Shown here: positions 18,491 to 29,316 of the stretch, in pieces
How the letters are laid out: every line of letters starts with the position of its first letter
How positions within the stretch are numbered: position 1 is the stretch's first letter
Source of the DNA: Acetobacter sicerae
GTDB lineage: Bacteria; Pseudomonadota; Alphaproteobacteria; Acetobacterales; Acetobacteraceae
Length of the DNA: 64,000 bases
Direction: 5' to 3'
Assembly (NCBI RefSeq): GCF_011516765.1
Contig: NZ_JAAABN010000013.1
Location: 1 to 64,000 of the forward strand
Position numbers and translations under genes: made by a program
Notes under the pieces: generated by a model
Databases searched by the model: none
Seen by the model: the letters and a program-made list of their open reading frames with translations, nothing else
Told to the model about the DNA's origin: nothing

Positions 18491-19519
18491 ATGACCGACG
18501 ATAGCAACAGCCGCAATCATGATTCTTCACGCCGCCAGCTGTTCAAGGCCGCTGGCATTGCGGCTGTGGCAGGAGCATCGACCTTCGGCCAGCGCACAGC
18601 AGCAGCGGCGGAACCAACCGCACCCGGCGGAACCGCCATTCCGCTTGCCGATCCCAGAAACCTTTTCCCGCACCCGCCTTTCAACGCACAGTCCCAACCC
18701 TGGCCCGGACTGGCCTCGAAAATGACACCCCGTCCCGACCATGGAGAGCAGAGCTATCGCGGTAACGGACGTCTCGCCGGACGAAAAGCCCTGATTACCG
18801 GAGGAGATTCCGGTCTTGGGCGCGCCGCCGCGATCGCATACGCACGGGAAGGAGCGGACGTCGCCATCAACTATCTGCCTGAGGAAGAAAGTGACGCGAA
18901 GGAAGTTCAGGCGCTGGTGCAACAGGCCGGTCGTAAATTTGTTGGCCTGCCCGGCGACATTCGTGACGAAGCGTTCTGCAAGGAGCTCATCTCCAGGGCT
19001 GTAACGCAGCTTGGTGGTCTCGATATCTTCGTAAACTGCGCTGGCCGACAGCATACGCATGATGACATTCTTGATGTCAGCACGGAGGATTTCGACTGGA
19101 CGCTCAAGACCAATCTCTATGCGCTTTTCTGGCTGACCAAGGCAGCGATCCCGCATATGCAGCCCGGTTCGTCCATCATCTTCACCTCGTCGACAAACGC
19201 CTATAATCCATCGACCAACATTCTCGATTATTCGATAACCAAGGCTGGAATCGCCAATTTTGCGAAAGGACTGGCGAAGCAGCTCATCAAGCGCGGCATC
19301 CGGGTCAACGCCATTGCCCCCGGTCCGTTCTGGACAGCCCTACAGGTCAGTGGCGGCCAGACGACCGCAAATGTCGAGAAAATGGGCGGAGATGTGCCAA
19401 TGGGTCGCCCGGGCCAGCCGGTCGAGATCGCGCCTGTTTACGTTCAGCTGGCTTCCACTGAGTCCAGCTATATGACGGGTCAGGTCATCGGCGTGAATGG
19501 CGGCGTCGGGCTTCCATAA
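18491..19519 (+). CDS. SDR-family oxidoreductase with Tat signal peptide
   Basis: This is a short-chain dehydrogenase of 342 aa, close in architecture to YghA/YhdF-type enzymes. The N-terminus holds a twin-arginine signal, SRRQLFK at about residues 13-19, a hydrophobic core and an Ala-rich cleavage site. A Pro-rich linker (about 40-80) follows, then the Rossmann domain: TGGDSGLG near 103, NCAGRQ near 181, serines in FTSSTNAY, and YxxxK as YSITK near 244. The C-terminus is YMTGQVIGVNGG. The ATG at 18491 has AAGGA six bases away; an ATG two codons earlier is too close to that site. Tat export implies periplasmic location of a folded enzyme with cofactor bound. Confidence 0.88.
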   Translation: MTDDSNSRNHDSSRRQLFKAAGIAAVAGASTFGQRTAAAAEPTAPGGTAIPLADPRNLFPHPPFNAQSQPWPGLASKMTPRPDHGEQSYRGNGRLAGRKALITGGDSGLGRAAAIAYAREGADVAINYLPEEESDAKEVQALVQQAGRKFVGLPGDIRDEAFCKELISRAVTQLGGLDIFVNCAGRQHTHDDILDVSTEDFDWTLKTNLYALFWLTKAAIPHMQPGSSIIFTSSTNAYNPSTNILDYSITKAGIANFAKGLAKQLIKRGIRVNAIAPGPFWTALQVSGGQTTANVEKMGGDVPMGRPGQPVEIAPVYVQLASTESSYMTGQVIGVNGGVGLP

Positions 19520-19783
19520 TCCTGACTTACATTGACACTCTGTTTCTGGAAAATCCTTGATCACACAAGACAATCCCCATAGCACCGGCATGCCGTGACA
19601 TTGGGATTCCTGTGAAATCGACAAGAGAAAAATATTGCCGTTACCGACAGCAAAGTATTCGGCAGTATTTTCTTCTACCTGAACAGTTTCAATATACACT
19701 TGCAGCTTCTGGCAGGATCGCAAAACCTCCGCGCTTGGAGCAGCATGTTCCATCACCGGGGCCCGTCACAGGAGAAACCGCCC

Positions 19784-20524
19784 ATGTCCATCCATGTCGG
19801 CGTCGCAGGCTGGTCGATCCCGTCCGCGCTTGCCGACCGGTTTCCCTCGACCGGCACACATCTTGAACGTTATGGCGCACTTTTCTCGGCTGTTGAAATT
19901 AACAGCAGTTTTTACCGACCGCATCGACGCACGACTTATGAGCGCTGGGCAGCGAGCGTACCTCCCTCGTTCCGCTTTTCCGTCAAACTGCCCAAAACAA
20001 TCACGCATGAACGTCGTCTGATCGATTGTGGAGCACTCATCGAACGCTTTGCAGAGGAAACAGGCGGCCTTGGCGAAAAGCGTGGGTCCATTCTGGTTCA
20101 GTTGCCTCCAAGTTTCGCCTATCCCGGAAATGTGGCTGAACACTTCATCGACGAATTGAAAGGCATGATTTCCAGCCCTATCGTTTTGGAACCGCGACAC
20201 GCCAGTTGGTTCCTGCCTGAGGTAGACCATATGCTGGAAACACACCACGTCTCACGGGTCGCGGCGGATCCGGCCAAACCTCTGCTTGCAGCGCAACCGG
20301 GCGGCTGGAAGGGCCTTGTCTATTTCCGGCTGCATGGCTCACCTCGTATGTATGAGTCCCCCTATGGAGAAAAGGCCATTGAAGCACAGGCGAAAGTCAC
20401 TAATTCGCTTTCCTTACTCGGCACCGATGTTTGGACAATCTACGATAATACGACCTATGGCGCTGCCCCACAGAATGCACTTCAACTGATAGAGAGGCTT
20501 GCTGGGCACACACACACACACTGA
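19784..20524 (+). CDS. DUF72 (YecE-like) domain protein
   Basis: This is a 246-aa TIM-barrel-like protein of the DUF72 family, whose function is unknown. It is recognised by the opening HVGVAGWS, by NSSFYRPHRRTTYERWAAS and FRFSVKLPKTITHERRL, by LVQLPPSF and EPRHASW, and by the closing YDNTTYGAAPQNALQL. AGGAG lies nine bases before the ATG at 19784. A frame open from 19700 adds nothing conserved. The last codons encode HTHTH from a CA dinucleotide run that could vary in length and alter the C-terminus. Confidence 0.9.
   Translation: MSIHVGVAGWSIPSALADRFPSTGTHLERYGALFSAVEINSSFYRPHRRTTYERWAASVPPSFRFSVKLPKTITHERRLIDCGALIERFAEETGGLGEKRGSILVQLPPSFAYPGNVAEHFIDELKGMISSPIVLEPRHASWFLPEVDHMLETHHVSRVAADPAKPLLAAQPGGWKGLVYFRLHGSPRMYESPYGEKAIEAQAKVTNSLSLLGTDVWTIYDNTTYGAAPQNALQLIERLAGHTHTH
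20507..20521 (+). repeat. CA dinucleotide microsatellite at a coding 3' end
   Basis: Seven CA units plus C directly precede the TGA of the DUF72 gene. A change of repeat number would shift the stop codon into another frame. Confidence 0.85.
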
Positions 20525-20588
20525 CCTCGCTCTCAACGTGCGCCAACGGTGTCTTTCGAACCACGCTGACCAGACTCAGAACTCATAG

Positions 20589-20900
20589 TCAGAACATAAC
20601 TTGGGCAGCGAGACGGATAGCCGAGAAGGAGACGACTGAGAATTTGCCATAGCGTATGACAACAAGACGCCAGTTCTTGAAATAGCTCACACCGATCAAG
20701 ATAGTGATCTGTGGTTCAGCCGCTTTACCCGTCAGACCGCTCAATCATCCGCATAAATGTCTGCATGACATTCAAGCATTTTGTGTGGGCCATACTTTCG
20801 TGATGTGTCCCACCAGCGCAAACCATCGCAGTTCACGAAAATGATCGACACCCGGCAAGCAGCGATCATTCACTGGACGGCGACCATGAATGCTTGAAAA
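20589..20900 (-). pseudogene. Decayed IS5-family transposase
   Basis: Translating the minus strand in pieces gives three fragments in the order of a DDE transposase of the IS5 family. First is NDRCLPG/IIFVNCDGLRWW...SRKYGPHKML (about 20772-20866), which matches the N-terminal GIIFVNRDGLRWRDAPxxYGPHKTLYNR pattern known in the family. After a frame change comes a piece reading FMRMIERSDG. Last is the C-terminus FKNWR...RYGKF...FSAIRLAA ending in TGA at 20589. The middle, including most catalytic positions, is missing, and frameshifts and stops separate the parts, so the element is dead. It occupies most of the 480 bases between the DUF72 gene and gyrB. Confidence 0.75.
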
Positions 20901-20953
20901 AATGACTACAGACGGGCCATCTGCCCATCCTTGAGTCAGTATAGGCCGTTCAT

Positions 20954-20979
20954 CTTCAGGCTCCTCACAGAGCCTGAAG
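20954..20979. terminator. Inverted repeat downstream of gyrB
   Basis: A perfect 10-base stem CTTCAGGCTC/GAGCCTGAAG with a 6-base loop lies about 30 bases beyond the gyrB stop. In the gyrB direction the T run comes before, not after, the stem, so this is not a textbook intrinsic terminator. It may still end or protect the transcript. Confidence 0.45.
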
Positions 20980-21006
20980 CAAAAAACCTTTTAAAACCAA
21001 TCAGAC

Positions 21007-23496
<2,490 letters not shown>

Positions 23497-23586
23497 TTAT
23501 AGCCTCTTATCGCGGTCACGACCAGCATGTGAGGTGGCCATGCACGCCTTCATCTGAGGTTTTTCCGCCTTTTCCCGGCGTATTTT

Positions 23587-24723
23587 TCAGTCAGTGTGCG
23601 CCGTGACAAGCTGGCCGTCCCGGAGCGTGACGAAACTGGCCTGATCTGTCAGTGGCGCGAAGGGAGAGCAGTCCGTTCCCGTCAACAGAACCGGCGTCTG
23701 AAAATCGAGCAGCGTCGCCAGCAAGGCCTCCCGCCGCCGCTGGTCAAGATGAACCAGAGGCTCATCAAGCAGAAGCATCGGCGCGGTTCCGCCCCCCTCA
23801 CCCATCAGGCGGGCGTGCGCCAGAATGATGCCGATCAGAAGAGCCTTCTGCTGTCCCGTACTGGCCTCCGCCGCCTGTCGTCCCGTATCGAGATCCTGGA
23901 GTGTGAAATCGCTGCGATGCGCTCCGACAATCGCATGACCACGTTGCCTGTCCGCTGCGCGGCCTTCCCGCAGAACGCTCCGCAACCAGTCTTCCACCGC
24001 AAGCGCCGGTTCATTATCGAGCCGGACAGCGATGGGACAGAGCAATGAAAGGTGAGCAGAAGGAAAGGCTCCCTGCGGATCAGCACCCATGAGGTTCAGG
24101 CGCGACACCATCTCCCGCCTTGCCGCGACAACGGCCACGCCATGTCGCGCCATGGCGTCCTCGATCCCCGACAGCCAGACATCATCCGTCCGTCCTTCGG
24201 ACAGAAAACGATTCCGCTGCGCCGTCGCCCGTTCGCAGGCGGCCAGTTCAGGCGCGTGTTGCGGCACCATCGCCACCACAAGACGATCGAGAAAGCGGCG
24301 GCGTCCGCTCGCGCTCTCACCAAACAGCCGGTCCATCTGCGGGGTGAGCCAGACAGCGGAAAGGTTGGCCGCTGCAACGTCTCGTGCGCGCATCTGCACG
24401 CCGTCGAGCAGAAATTTGCGCGCACCGGACTGCCCGGCCTCCATACCGGTGGAGACCTCGAAATCGCTGGTGTTATCTGAAAAACGGGCGGTGACGCCCC
24501 AGCCGGGCAGAACTGGCTCATCGGATGCTTCCCGCAAGGGGAGATCGGCATTTCTGGCCCCGCGCAGGCCACGTCCGGGAACCAGCAGCGACAATGCTTC
24601 CAGAAGATTGGTCTTGCCGCTGCCGTTCTCACCGGTGATCACAACCGGTGAGCGCTCAGGTTCCCATACAAACCTTCGATAATTCCGGAAACCGGCCAGA
24701 ACGAGACGATCAAGAGACGTCAT
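23587..24723 (-). CDS. recF: DNA replication and repair protein RecF
   Basis: RecF is an SMC-like ATPase that directs RecA loading at single-strand gaps with RecO and RecR. The 378-aa product starts LDRLVLAGFRNYRRF and has Walker A GENGSGKTN at about residues 31-39. The ABC signature region is in STGQQKALLIGIILAHA, and Walker B/D-loop is LLLDEPLVHLDQRRR. The start ATG at 24723 follows the dnaN stop by 31 bases. Co-direction with dnaN and gyrB is the ancestral arrangement. Confidence 0.95.
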   Translation of the reverse strand: MTSLDRLVLAGFRNYRRFVWEPERSPVVITGENGSGKTNLLEALSLLVPGRGLRGARNADLPLREASDEPVLPGWGVTARFSDNTSDFEVSTGMEAGQSGARKFLLDGVQMRARDVAAANLSAVWLTPQMDRLFGESASGRRRFLDRLVVAMVPQHAPELAACERATAQRNRFLSEGRTDDVWLSGIEDAMARHGVAVVAARREMVSRLNLMGADPQGAFPSAHLSLLCPIAVRLDNEPALAVEDWLRSVLREGRAADRQRGHAIVGAHRSDFTLQDLDTGRQAAEASTGQQKALLIGIILAHARLMGEGGGTAPMLLLDEPLVHLDQRRREALLATLLDFQTPVLLTGTDCSPFAPLTDQASFVTLRDGQLVTAHTD

Positions 24724-24754
24724 GGCTGCGACCGGTCAGAAGAAATGGTCCAGA

Positions 24755-25879
24755 TCAGACCCGCATGGGCATCAGAACGTAAAGCGCCGAGGGGCTGTCC
24801 ACGTCGCGTACGATGGTCGGAGCCGAACTGTCGGCGAAGACAAACTCGACATCCTTGCTCACCTGATCGGTGATGTCGTTCAGGTAGCGGGCCTGAAACC
24901 CGATCTCCATGTCGTCGCCGTCATAGGTGACACGGGTATCGTCCAGCTCTTCCTTCGCCGTGCCCTGATCGGCGCTTGTGGCGGAGAGGATGAGCAGATC
25001 ACGTGACAGCACCAGCTTCACGGGACGCGAGCGTTCCTGACTGATGGCCGCGACACGACCGACCGCATCCGAGAAATCCTTCTTGCCGACGCGCAGGGTG
25101 CGATTGTTCCCAGAGGGAATGACACGCTGATATTCCGGGAACGTGCCGTCGATCAGCTTGGAGGTCAGTGTTATGGACCCTACCCCGAACTGGATACGGG
25201 TATCAGAGACGGAAACATCCACCTCATCCGGCGCTTCGTCCAGCAGCTTGCGGATTTCACCAATGGTCTTACGCGGGATGATCACGCCCGGCATGCCGGA
25301 AGCCCCGGCAGGAACCTCGGTCTCGACACGAGCCAGACGGTGTCCGTCTGTAGCCACGGCGCGCAGCAGACCGCCCGCCTCACCCTCTGTGACGTGCATG
25401 TAGATGCCGTTCAGGTAGTAACGGGTTTCTTCCGTGGAAATGGCGAAGCGGGAACGGTCGATCAGGGATTTCAGCACGCCGCTGTTCAGCTTGAACTGAT
25501 GCGGGAGATCACCGGCCACCATGGAGGGGAAATCATCCACCGGCAGCGCGTTCATACGCGTCGTATAGCGACCGGCGCGGAGGTCAAGCTGCGCTTCACC
25601 ACCGGGATGGCTCAGTTCAACTTCGACGCCGTCCGGCAGCTTGCGGACGATTTCGTACAGCACGGCCGCAGGAGCTGTGACCGCGCCCGGTGTGTGGATT
25701 TCAGCAGGCACTTCCTCAACGACCGCAATTTCCATGTCTGTGGCTGTCAGACTCAGATGGCCGTTGTTGGCGTCAATCAGCACGTTGGCGAGGATGGGAA
25801 TTGTGTTCCGCTTCTCGGCAACGCTCTGAATATGTGCAAGAGCCTTGAGCAGCGTTGCGCGATCGGCCGTAAACTTCAT
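24755..25879 (-). CDS. dnaN: DNA polymerase III beta subunit (sliding clamp)
   Basis: DnaN forms the dimeric ring that tethers DNA polymerase III to DNA. The 374-aa product begins MKFTADRATLLKALAHIQ and contains three similar clamp domains, with the typical VATDGHRLA element in the middle domain and the C-terminal VLMPMRV that completes the protein-binding pocket. The frame is open 45 bases further upstream, but MKF is the conserved start, so 25879 is used. It lies between dnaA and recF. Confidence 0.96.
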   Translation of the reverse strand: MKFTADRATLLKALAHIQSVAEKRNTIPILANVLIDANNGHLSLTATDMEIAVVEEVPAEIHTPGAVTAPAAVLYEIVRKLPDGVEVELSHPGGEAQLDLRAGRYTTRMNALPVDDFPSMVAGDLPHQFKLNSGVLKSLIDRSRFAISTEETRYYLNGIYMHVTEGEAGGLLRAVATDGHRLARVETEVPAGASGMPGVIIPRKTIGEIRKLLDEAPDEVDVSVSDTRIQFGVGSITLTSKLIDGTFPEYQRVIPSGNNRTLRVGKKDFSDAVGRVAAISQERSRPVKLVLSRDLLILSATSADQGTAKEELDDTRVTYDGDDMEIGFQARYLNDITDQVSKDVEFVFADSSAPTIVRDVDSPSALYVLMPMRV

Positions 25880-26032
25880 CGACACCAGTTCCCCTGTCCT
25901 GCGGACATTGTTTCCGCGTTCCAACCCTGATCAAGCAGATCGGAAATCAAGGCGGGCAATCTAGCAGGGGACACGCCCGGGGCAAAGAGTCGGAGTCCGG
26001 TTTTCTTTATGGAACAGCGTGTTTTCTGCCCG

Positions 26033-27514
26033 TCAGCTCTCAAGCATCCGGCGCAGAAGCTCGACATCCTCGGCGAACGCCGTATCCCGCTCCATCAGTT
26101 CCTGCACGCGTGAGACAGCATGCATGACGGTGGTGTGGTCACGGTTACCGAATTTACGTCCGATTTCCGGTAGGGAACGACTGGTCAGCTGCTTGGCCAG
26201 ATACATGGCGACCTGCCGGGGACGCGCCACCGCACGGGCACGACGGGCGGAAGACATGTCGGTCAGACGGATGTTCCAGTGCTCGGAAACCTTGCGCTGG
26301 ATTTCCTCGATCGTCACCCGGCGATCATGGGCCTTGAGGATATCGTGCAGAACGTCCTGCGTGGATTCCAGCGTGATCGGGCGTCCGAACAGGTTGGCAT
26401 GAGCGATCAGGCGGTTCAGCGCACCCTCAAGCTCACGCACGTTGGTCGTGATCTTGTGCGCAAGGAACTCAAGCACCTTACCCGGAACAACTACGCCGGA
26501 GGCGGTGGCTTTCGCCTCCAGAATGGAGATGCGCAGTTCAAATGTCGTCGCGTGAATATCCGCGACCATGCCACAGCCAAGCCGCGTCCGCAGACGATCC
26601 TCCAGACCGGATAGATCGGACGGCGATTTGTCCGCGGACACGACGATCTGTCGCCCCGCATCGACCAGCGCATTGAAGGTGTGGAAGAATTCTTCCTGCG
26701 TATTGTCCTTGCCGATCAGGAACTGAAGATCGTCGATCATCAGCACATCAACAGAGCGCAGGTGGTCCTTGAACTCGACAGTCGACTGGGAGCGGATGGC
26801 GGCGATGAAGCGGTACATGAACTTCTCGGCCGACATATACGCCACCGAAATACCACCCCGACGCAACAGCTCAGCACCGATGGAATGCATGAGATGCGTC
26901 TTACCGAGGCCAACGCCACCATACAGAAACAGCGGATTAAAGCCGACACTGGACGGTTTCTCGGCCACGCGGCGCGCGCAGGCGTAAGCGAATTCGTTGG
27001 GCTTTCCGACGATAAACGTATCAAACGTGAAACGCTGGTCGAGCGGAGCAGCGAGGTCGGCTCTCGTATCGGAAACACGTTCGGCTGGGGCAGACGACCG
27101 GGCCGCCGGAGCGGGCGTCACTTCAGCAGCAGCAGGTTTGTCCCCTTCCCCATCCACCGGAGCAGCAGACGGCGCGGCGGCATCACCCGGACGCATGACC
27201 TGAAGCTCGACACGGCGGATGGCCGGGATTTCCTGATTCCACAGCGTGCTCAGCCGGTCACCATACTGACTCCGGACCCAGTCACGCAGAAAGCGTGTGG
27301 GGAGCATGAGGGTGACTTCATCACCATCGACAGGTCCAAGAACGATCTGCTGAAGCCAGGTCCGATACTCAACGTCCCCGACCTCCGATCTCATACGACC
27401 GGAAATTCTGTCCCATGCTTCTGTGAGCAGACCGGACATACCAGTTGAAGCAGACTGCAATCCGGCACCTTCATCTGAACTCAACGGCATTTCGGAGGAT
27501 GGGGTTACCGGCAT
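26033..27514 (-). CDS. dnaA: Chromosomal replication initiator DnaA
   Basis: DnaA binds DnaA boxes and melts the origin. The 493-aa product has domain I (WDRISGRMRSEVGDVEYRTWLQQI), then an Ala/Pro-rich domain II linker at about residues 110-155. The AAA+ core has Walker A GGVGLGKTH near 198-206 and sensor DDLQFLIGK. Domain IV ends the protein with the DNA-binding signature GNRDHTTVMHAVSRV. The ATG at 27514 is kept, but the ribosome site is weak and ATGs at 27490 and 27439 are possible. The gene lies downstream of rpsT across 466 bases. Confidence 0.95.
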   Translation of the reverse strand: MPVTPSSEMPLSSDEGAGLQSASTGMSGLLTEAWDRISGRMRSEVGDVEYRTWLQQIVLGPVDGDEVTLMLPTRFLRDWVRSQYGDRLSTLWNQEIPAIRRVELQVMRPGDAAAPSAAPVDGEGDKPAAAEVTPAPAARSSAPAERVSDTRADLAAPLDQRFTFDTFIVGKPNEFAYACARRVAEKPSSVGFNPLFLYGGVGLGKTHLMHSIGAELLRRGGISVAYMSAEKFMYRFIAAIRSQSTVEFKDHLRSVDVLMIDDLQFLIGKDNTQEEFFHTFNALVDAGRQIVVSADKSPSDLSGLEDRLRTRLGCGMVADIHATTFELRISILEAKATASGVVVPGKVLEFLAHKITTNVRELEGALNRLIAHANLFGRPITLESTQDVLHDILKAHDRRVTIEEIQRKVSEHWNIRLTDMSSARRARAVARPRQVAMYLAKQLTSRSLPEIGRKFGNRDHTTVMHAVSRVQELMERDTAFAEDVELLRRMLES

Positions 27515-27980
27515 TGTTTCTGCACACTCACTTCCCCGATCATTGCCGGATCAGAGCGGCCCGGCAGGACCATTCCAGCAACTTCGGCGATCAAACATAA
27601 AGACACGCCCGCATCATGCGGCAAAGCACACCTTCGGGGACAATCCCGAGGTTTATTTCGGACAAAAACAGCCGTTTGACGGCAGGATACCGAGTTCGCG
27701 AACAGCCTTCCCGTTTCAAGGGAAGGACGGACATCCGCGGCCCCAGCGAAGTTGCCAGACTAGGCAAACGCGCCCGTGAAAGCAACGCATTTATGCCCGC
27801 AAACCTGCATACAAAATCACCATTTATTCTGAAACCATTCCTCACTCAGCAACAATGCGCGACCTGACGATAAAGCAAAAATAAGCCGGACTCCTTTTAC
27901 GGAAATCCGGCTTATTTCTCAGGCATCGAAGATGCTGAAAGAAGAGCAGACTGCTTCAGGAAAACGGCTGATGCAGGTCT
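27515..27980. promoter_or_regulatory. dnaA upstream region
   Basis: These 466 bases between rpsT and dnaA contain the rpsT terminator and presumably the dnaA promoter. I searched by eye for TTATCCACA-like boxes and found none here, so there is no visible support for an origin in this gap. Open frames on both strands (for example 27591-27845) look random. Confidence 0.45.
27873..27917 (-). terminator. Intrinsic terminator of rpsT
   Basis: A perfect 12-base stem AAATAAGCCGGA/TCCGGCTTATTT (27879-27890 with 27906-27917, 15-base loop) lies about 64 bases after the rpsT stop. In the minus direction the stem is followed by TTTTGCTTTA, giving a good Rho-independent terminator. Confidence 0.8.
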
Positions 27981-28250
27981 TCAGGCCGTTGCGATGGCCT
28001 TGATACGGGCAGACAGACGGGAGATCTTGCGAGCCGCAAGGTTGTGGTGCACCACGCCCTTGGTTGCTGCGCGCTGGATTTCCGGCTGAGCGACCTTCAG
28101 GGCTGCGTTCGCCTCTTCCTTGTTACCGCTTGCAATGGCCGTCTCGACCTTCTTGAGGAAGGTGCGCATGCGGGACATGCGAGCTGTGTTGCGGGCAGTG
28201 CGGCGCTCCGTCTGACGGATGCGCTTACGGGCAGATGCGATGTTCGCCAT
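27981..28250 (-). CDS. rpsT: 30S ribosomal protein S20
   Basis: S20 is a primary 16S rRNA binding protein of the small subunit. The 89-aa, strongly basic helical product begins [17 protein letters not shown] and carries the conserved block [16 protein letters not shown] near the C-terminus. Length is normal. It lies between mutM and dnaA on the same strand and is closed by a clear terminator, so it is probably its own transcript. Confidence 0.97.
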   Translation of the reverse strand: MANIASARKRIRQTERRTARNTARMSRMRTFLKKVETAIASGNKEEANAALKVAQPEIQRAATKGVVHHNLAARKISRLSARIKAIATA

Positions 28251-28352
28251 TGTGTCTATCTGATCCAGAAGTCGATATGGTTATACGCGCTCCACCCGAA
28301 AGCGGCCGCGCTGAATTAGGTGCGGTTCTCTAAGCCAACGAAAGCCCGCGCG

Positions 28353-29288
28353 TCAAGCAGAGTTCTTGCTTTTCCGCGAGATTCTGCCCTGCCTGTTGCC
28401 TGCAGTCACACTCACCGGAGCCGGATTATCCACAGCGGGCTGCTGTTGTGGACAAAAAAACGTGGAGCGTCCGGCCTGCGTGATCTGCGCCACACCCGGA
28501 CAACCTGACTTGCCCCTGCAGTCCGGACATGGCTGTCCGGCACGACCGTAAACACGCCAGGCATGCTGAAAATATCCCAGTTCACCATCGGGCTGGACAT
28601 AATCCCGCAAACTGGAACCGCCAGCGTCGATAGCTTCCTGCAACACCGCACGGATAGCCACGACCAGCCGCTTCAGTACTGGCCGCCCCAGCAGACCGGC
28701 GGGCGTTTCCGGATGGATACGCGCACGGAACAGGGCTTCACACACATAGATATTACCCAGCCCCGCCACGATCCGCTGATCCAGTAGCATCACTTTCACC
28801 GGACTGCGCCGGCCCGAGAAGGCTCTTAGCAGAGTATCAGCGGTGAAGGCGGGATCGAACGGCTCCGGTCCCATGGCCGCAACCAGAGGGTGCTCATCCT
28901 CGGCGTCCGTCTCGACAAGATCGAGCGCGCCGAACCGACGCGGATCGACCAGCCCGAAACGCTGCCCGCCCTCCGTGGTGAAGGCGACGTGCTCGTGACG
29001 CAGTTTGCCCTCCCCCACTTCCAGCGTTGCATCGGCGTCATCCAACATCACCCGGCCAGACATGCCGAGATGCAGCAGGACTGACTGGCCACCGGAAACA
29101 CGGATGAAAATATATTTCCCCCGCCGACGGAAACTTTCGATTGTCCGGCCTTTAAGTGCCTGTCCCAGACCCGGGGGCAGAGGCCAGCGGAGATCTGGAC
29201 GACGCACGACGATGGCGTGGATACGTTCGCCAAGAAGGCGTCCCATCATTCCACGCATCACGGTTTCTACTTCGGGGAGTTCTGGCAT
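28353..29288 (-). CDS. mutM: Formamidopyrimidine-DNA glycosylase with atypical zinc finger
   Basis: MutM (Fpg) removes 8-oxoguanine and other oxidised purines. The start at 29288 gives the mandatory [10 protein letters not shown], in which Pro2 is the nucleophile and Glu3 the acid. The H2TH region ([20 protein letters not shown]) and the loop [11 protein letters not shown] are present. The C-terminal zinc finger normally reads CxxC-X16-CxxC. Here it is CPDC, then an insertion with an extra Cys (KSGCPG), then FFCPQQQ, so the fourth normal Cys is Gln. A tail of about 29 residues follows, making 311 aa against the usual 270-290. The tail DNA contains two DnaA-box-like sites. Confidence 0.94.
   Translation of the reverse strand: MPELPEVETVMRGMMGRLLGERIHAIVVRRPDLRWPLPPGLGQALKGRTIESFRRRGKYIFIRVSGGQSVLLHLGMSGRVMLDDADATLEVGEGKLRHEHVAFTTEGGQRFGLVDPRRFGALDLVETDAEDEHPLVAAMGPEPFDPAFTADTLLRAFSGRRSPVKVMLLDQRIVAGLGNIYVCEALFRARIHPETPAGLLGRPVLKRLVVAIRAVLQEAIDAGGSSLRDYVQPDGELGYFQHAWRVYGRAGQPCPDCRGKSGCPGVAQITQAGRSTFFCPQQQPAVDNPAPVSVTAGNRQGRISRKSKNSA
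28426..28455. promoter_or_regulatory. Inverted pair of DnaA boxes inside mutM
   Basis: TTATCCACA (28426-28434), identical to the consensus box, faces TGTGGACAA (28447-28455, one mismatch in its complement TTGTCCACA), with 12 bases between. They sit within the last codons of mutM, about 0.9 kb upstream of dnaA and just beyond rpsT. Function as origin, dnaA-titration or autoregulation site is inferred only. Confidence 0.5.
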
Positions 29289-29316
29289 GACGCTAAACAC
29301 GCTATAGAGTGCAGCC

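Noticed and set aside
27515-27980. Candidate replication origin between rpsT and dnaA
   Set aside because: I found no DnaA-box-like 9-mers or AT-rich direct repeats by eye; the only good boxes are inside mutM.
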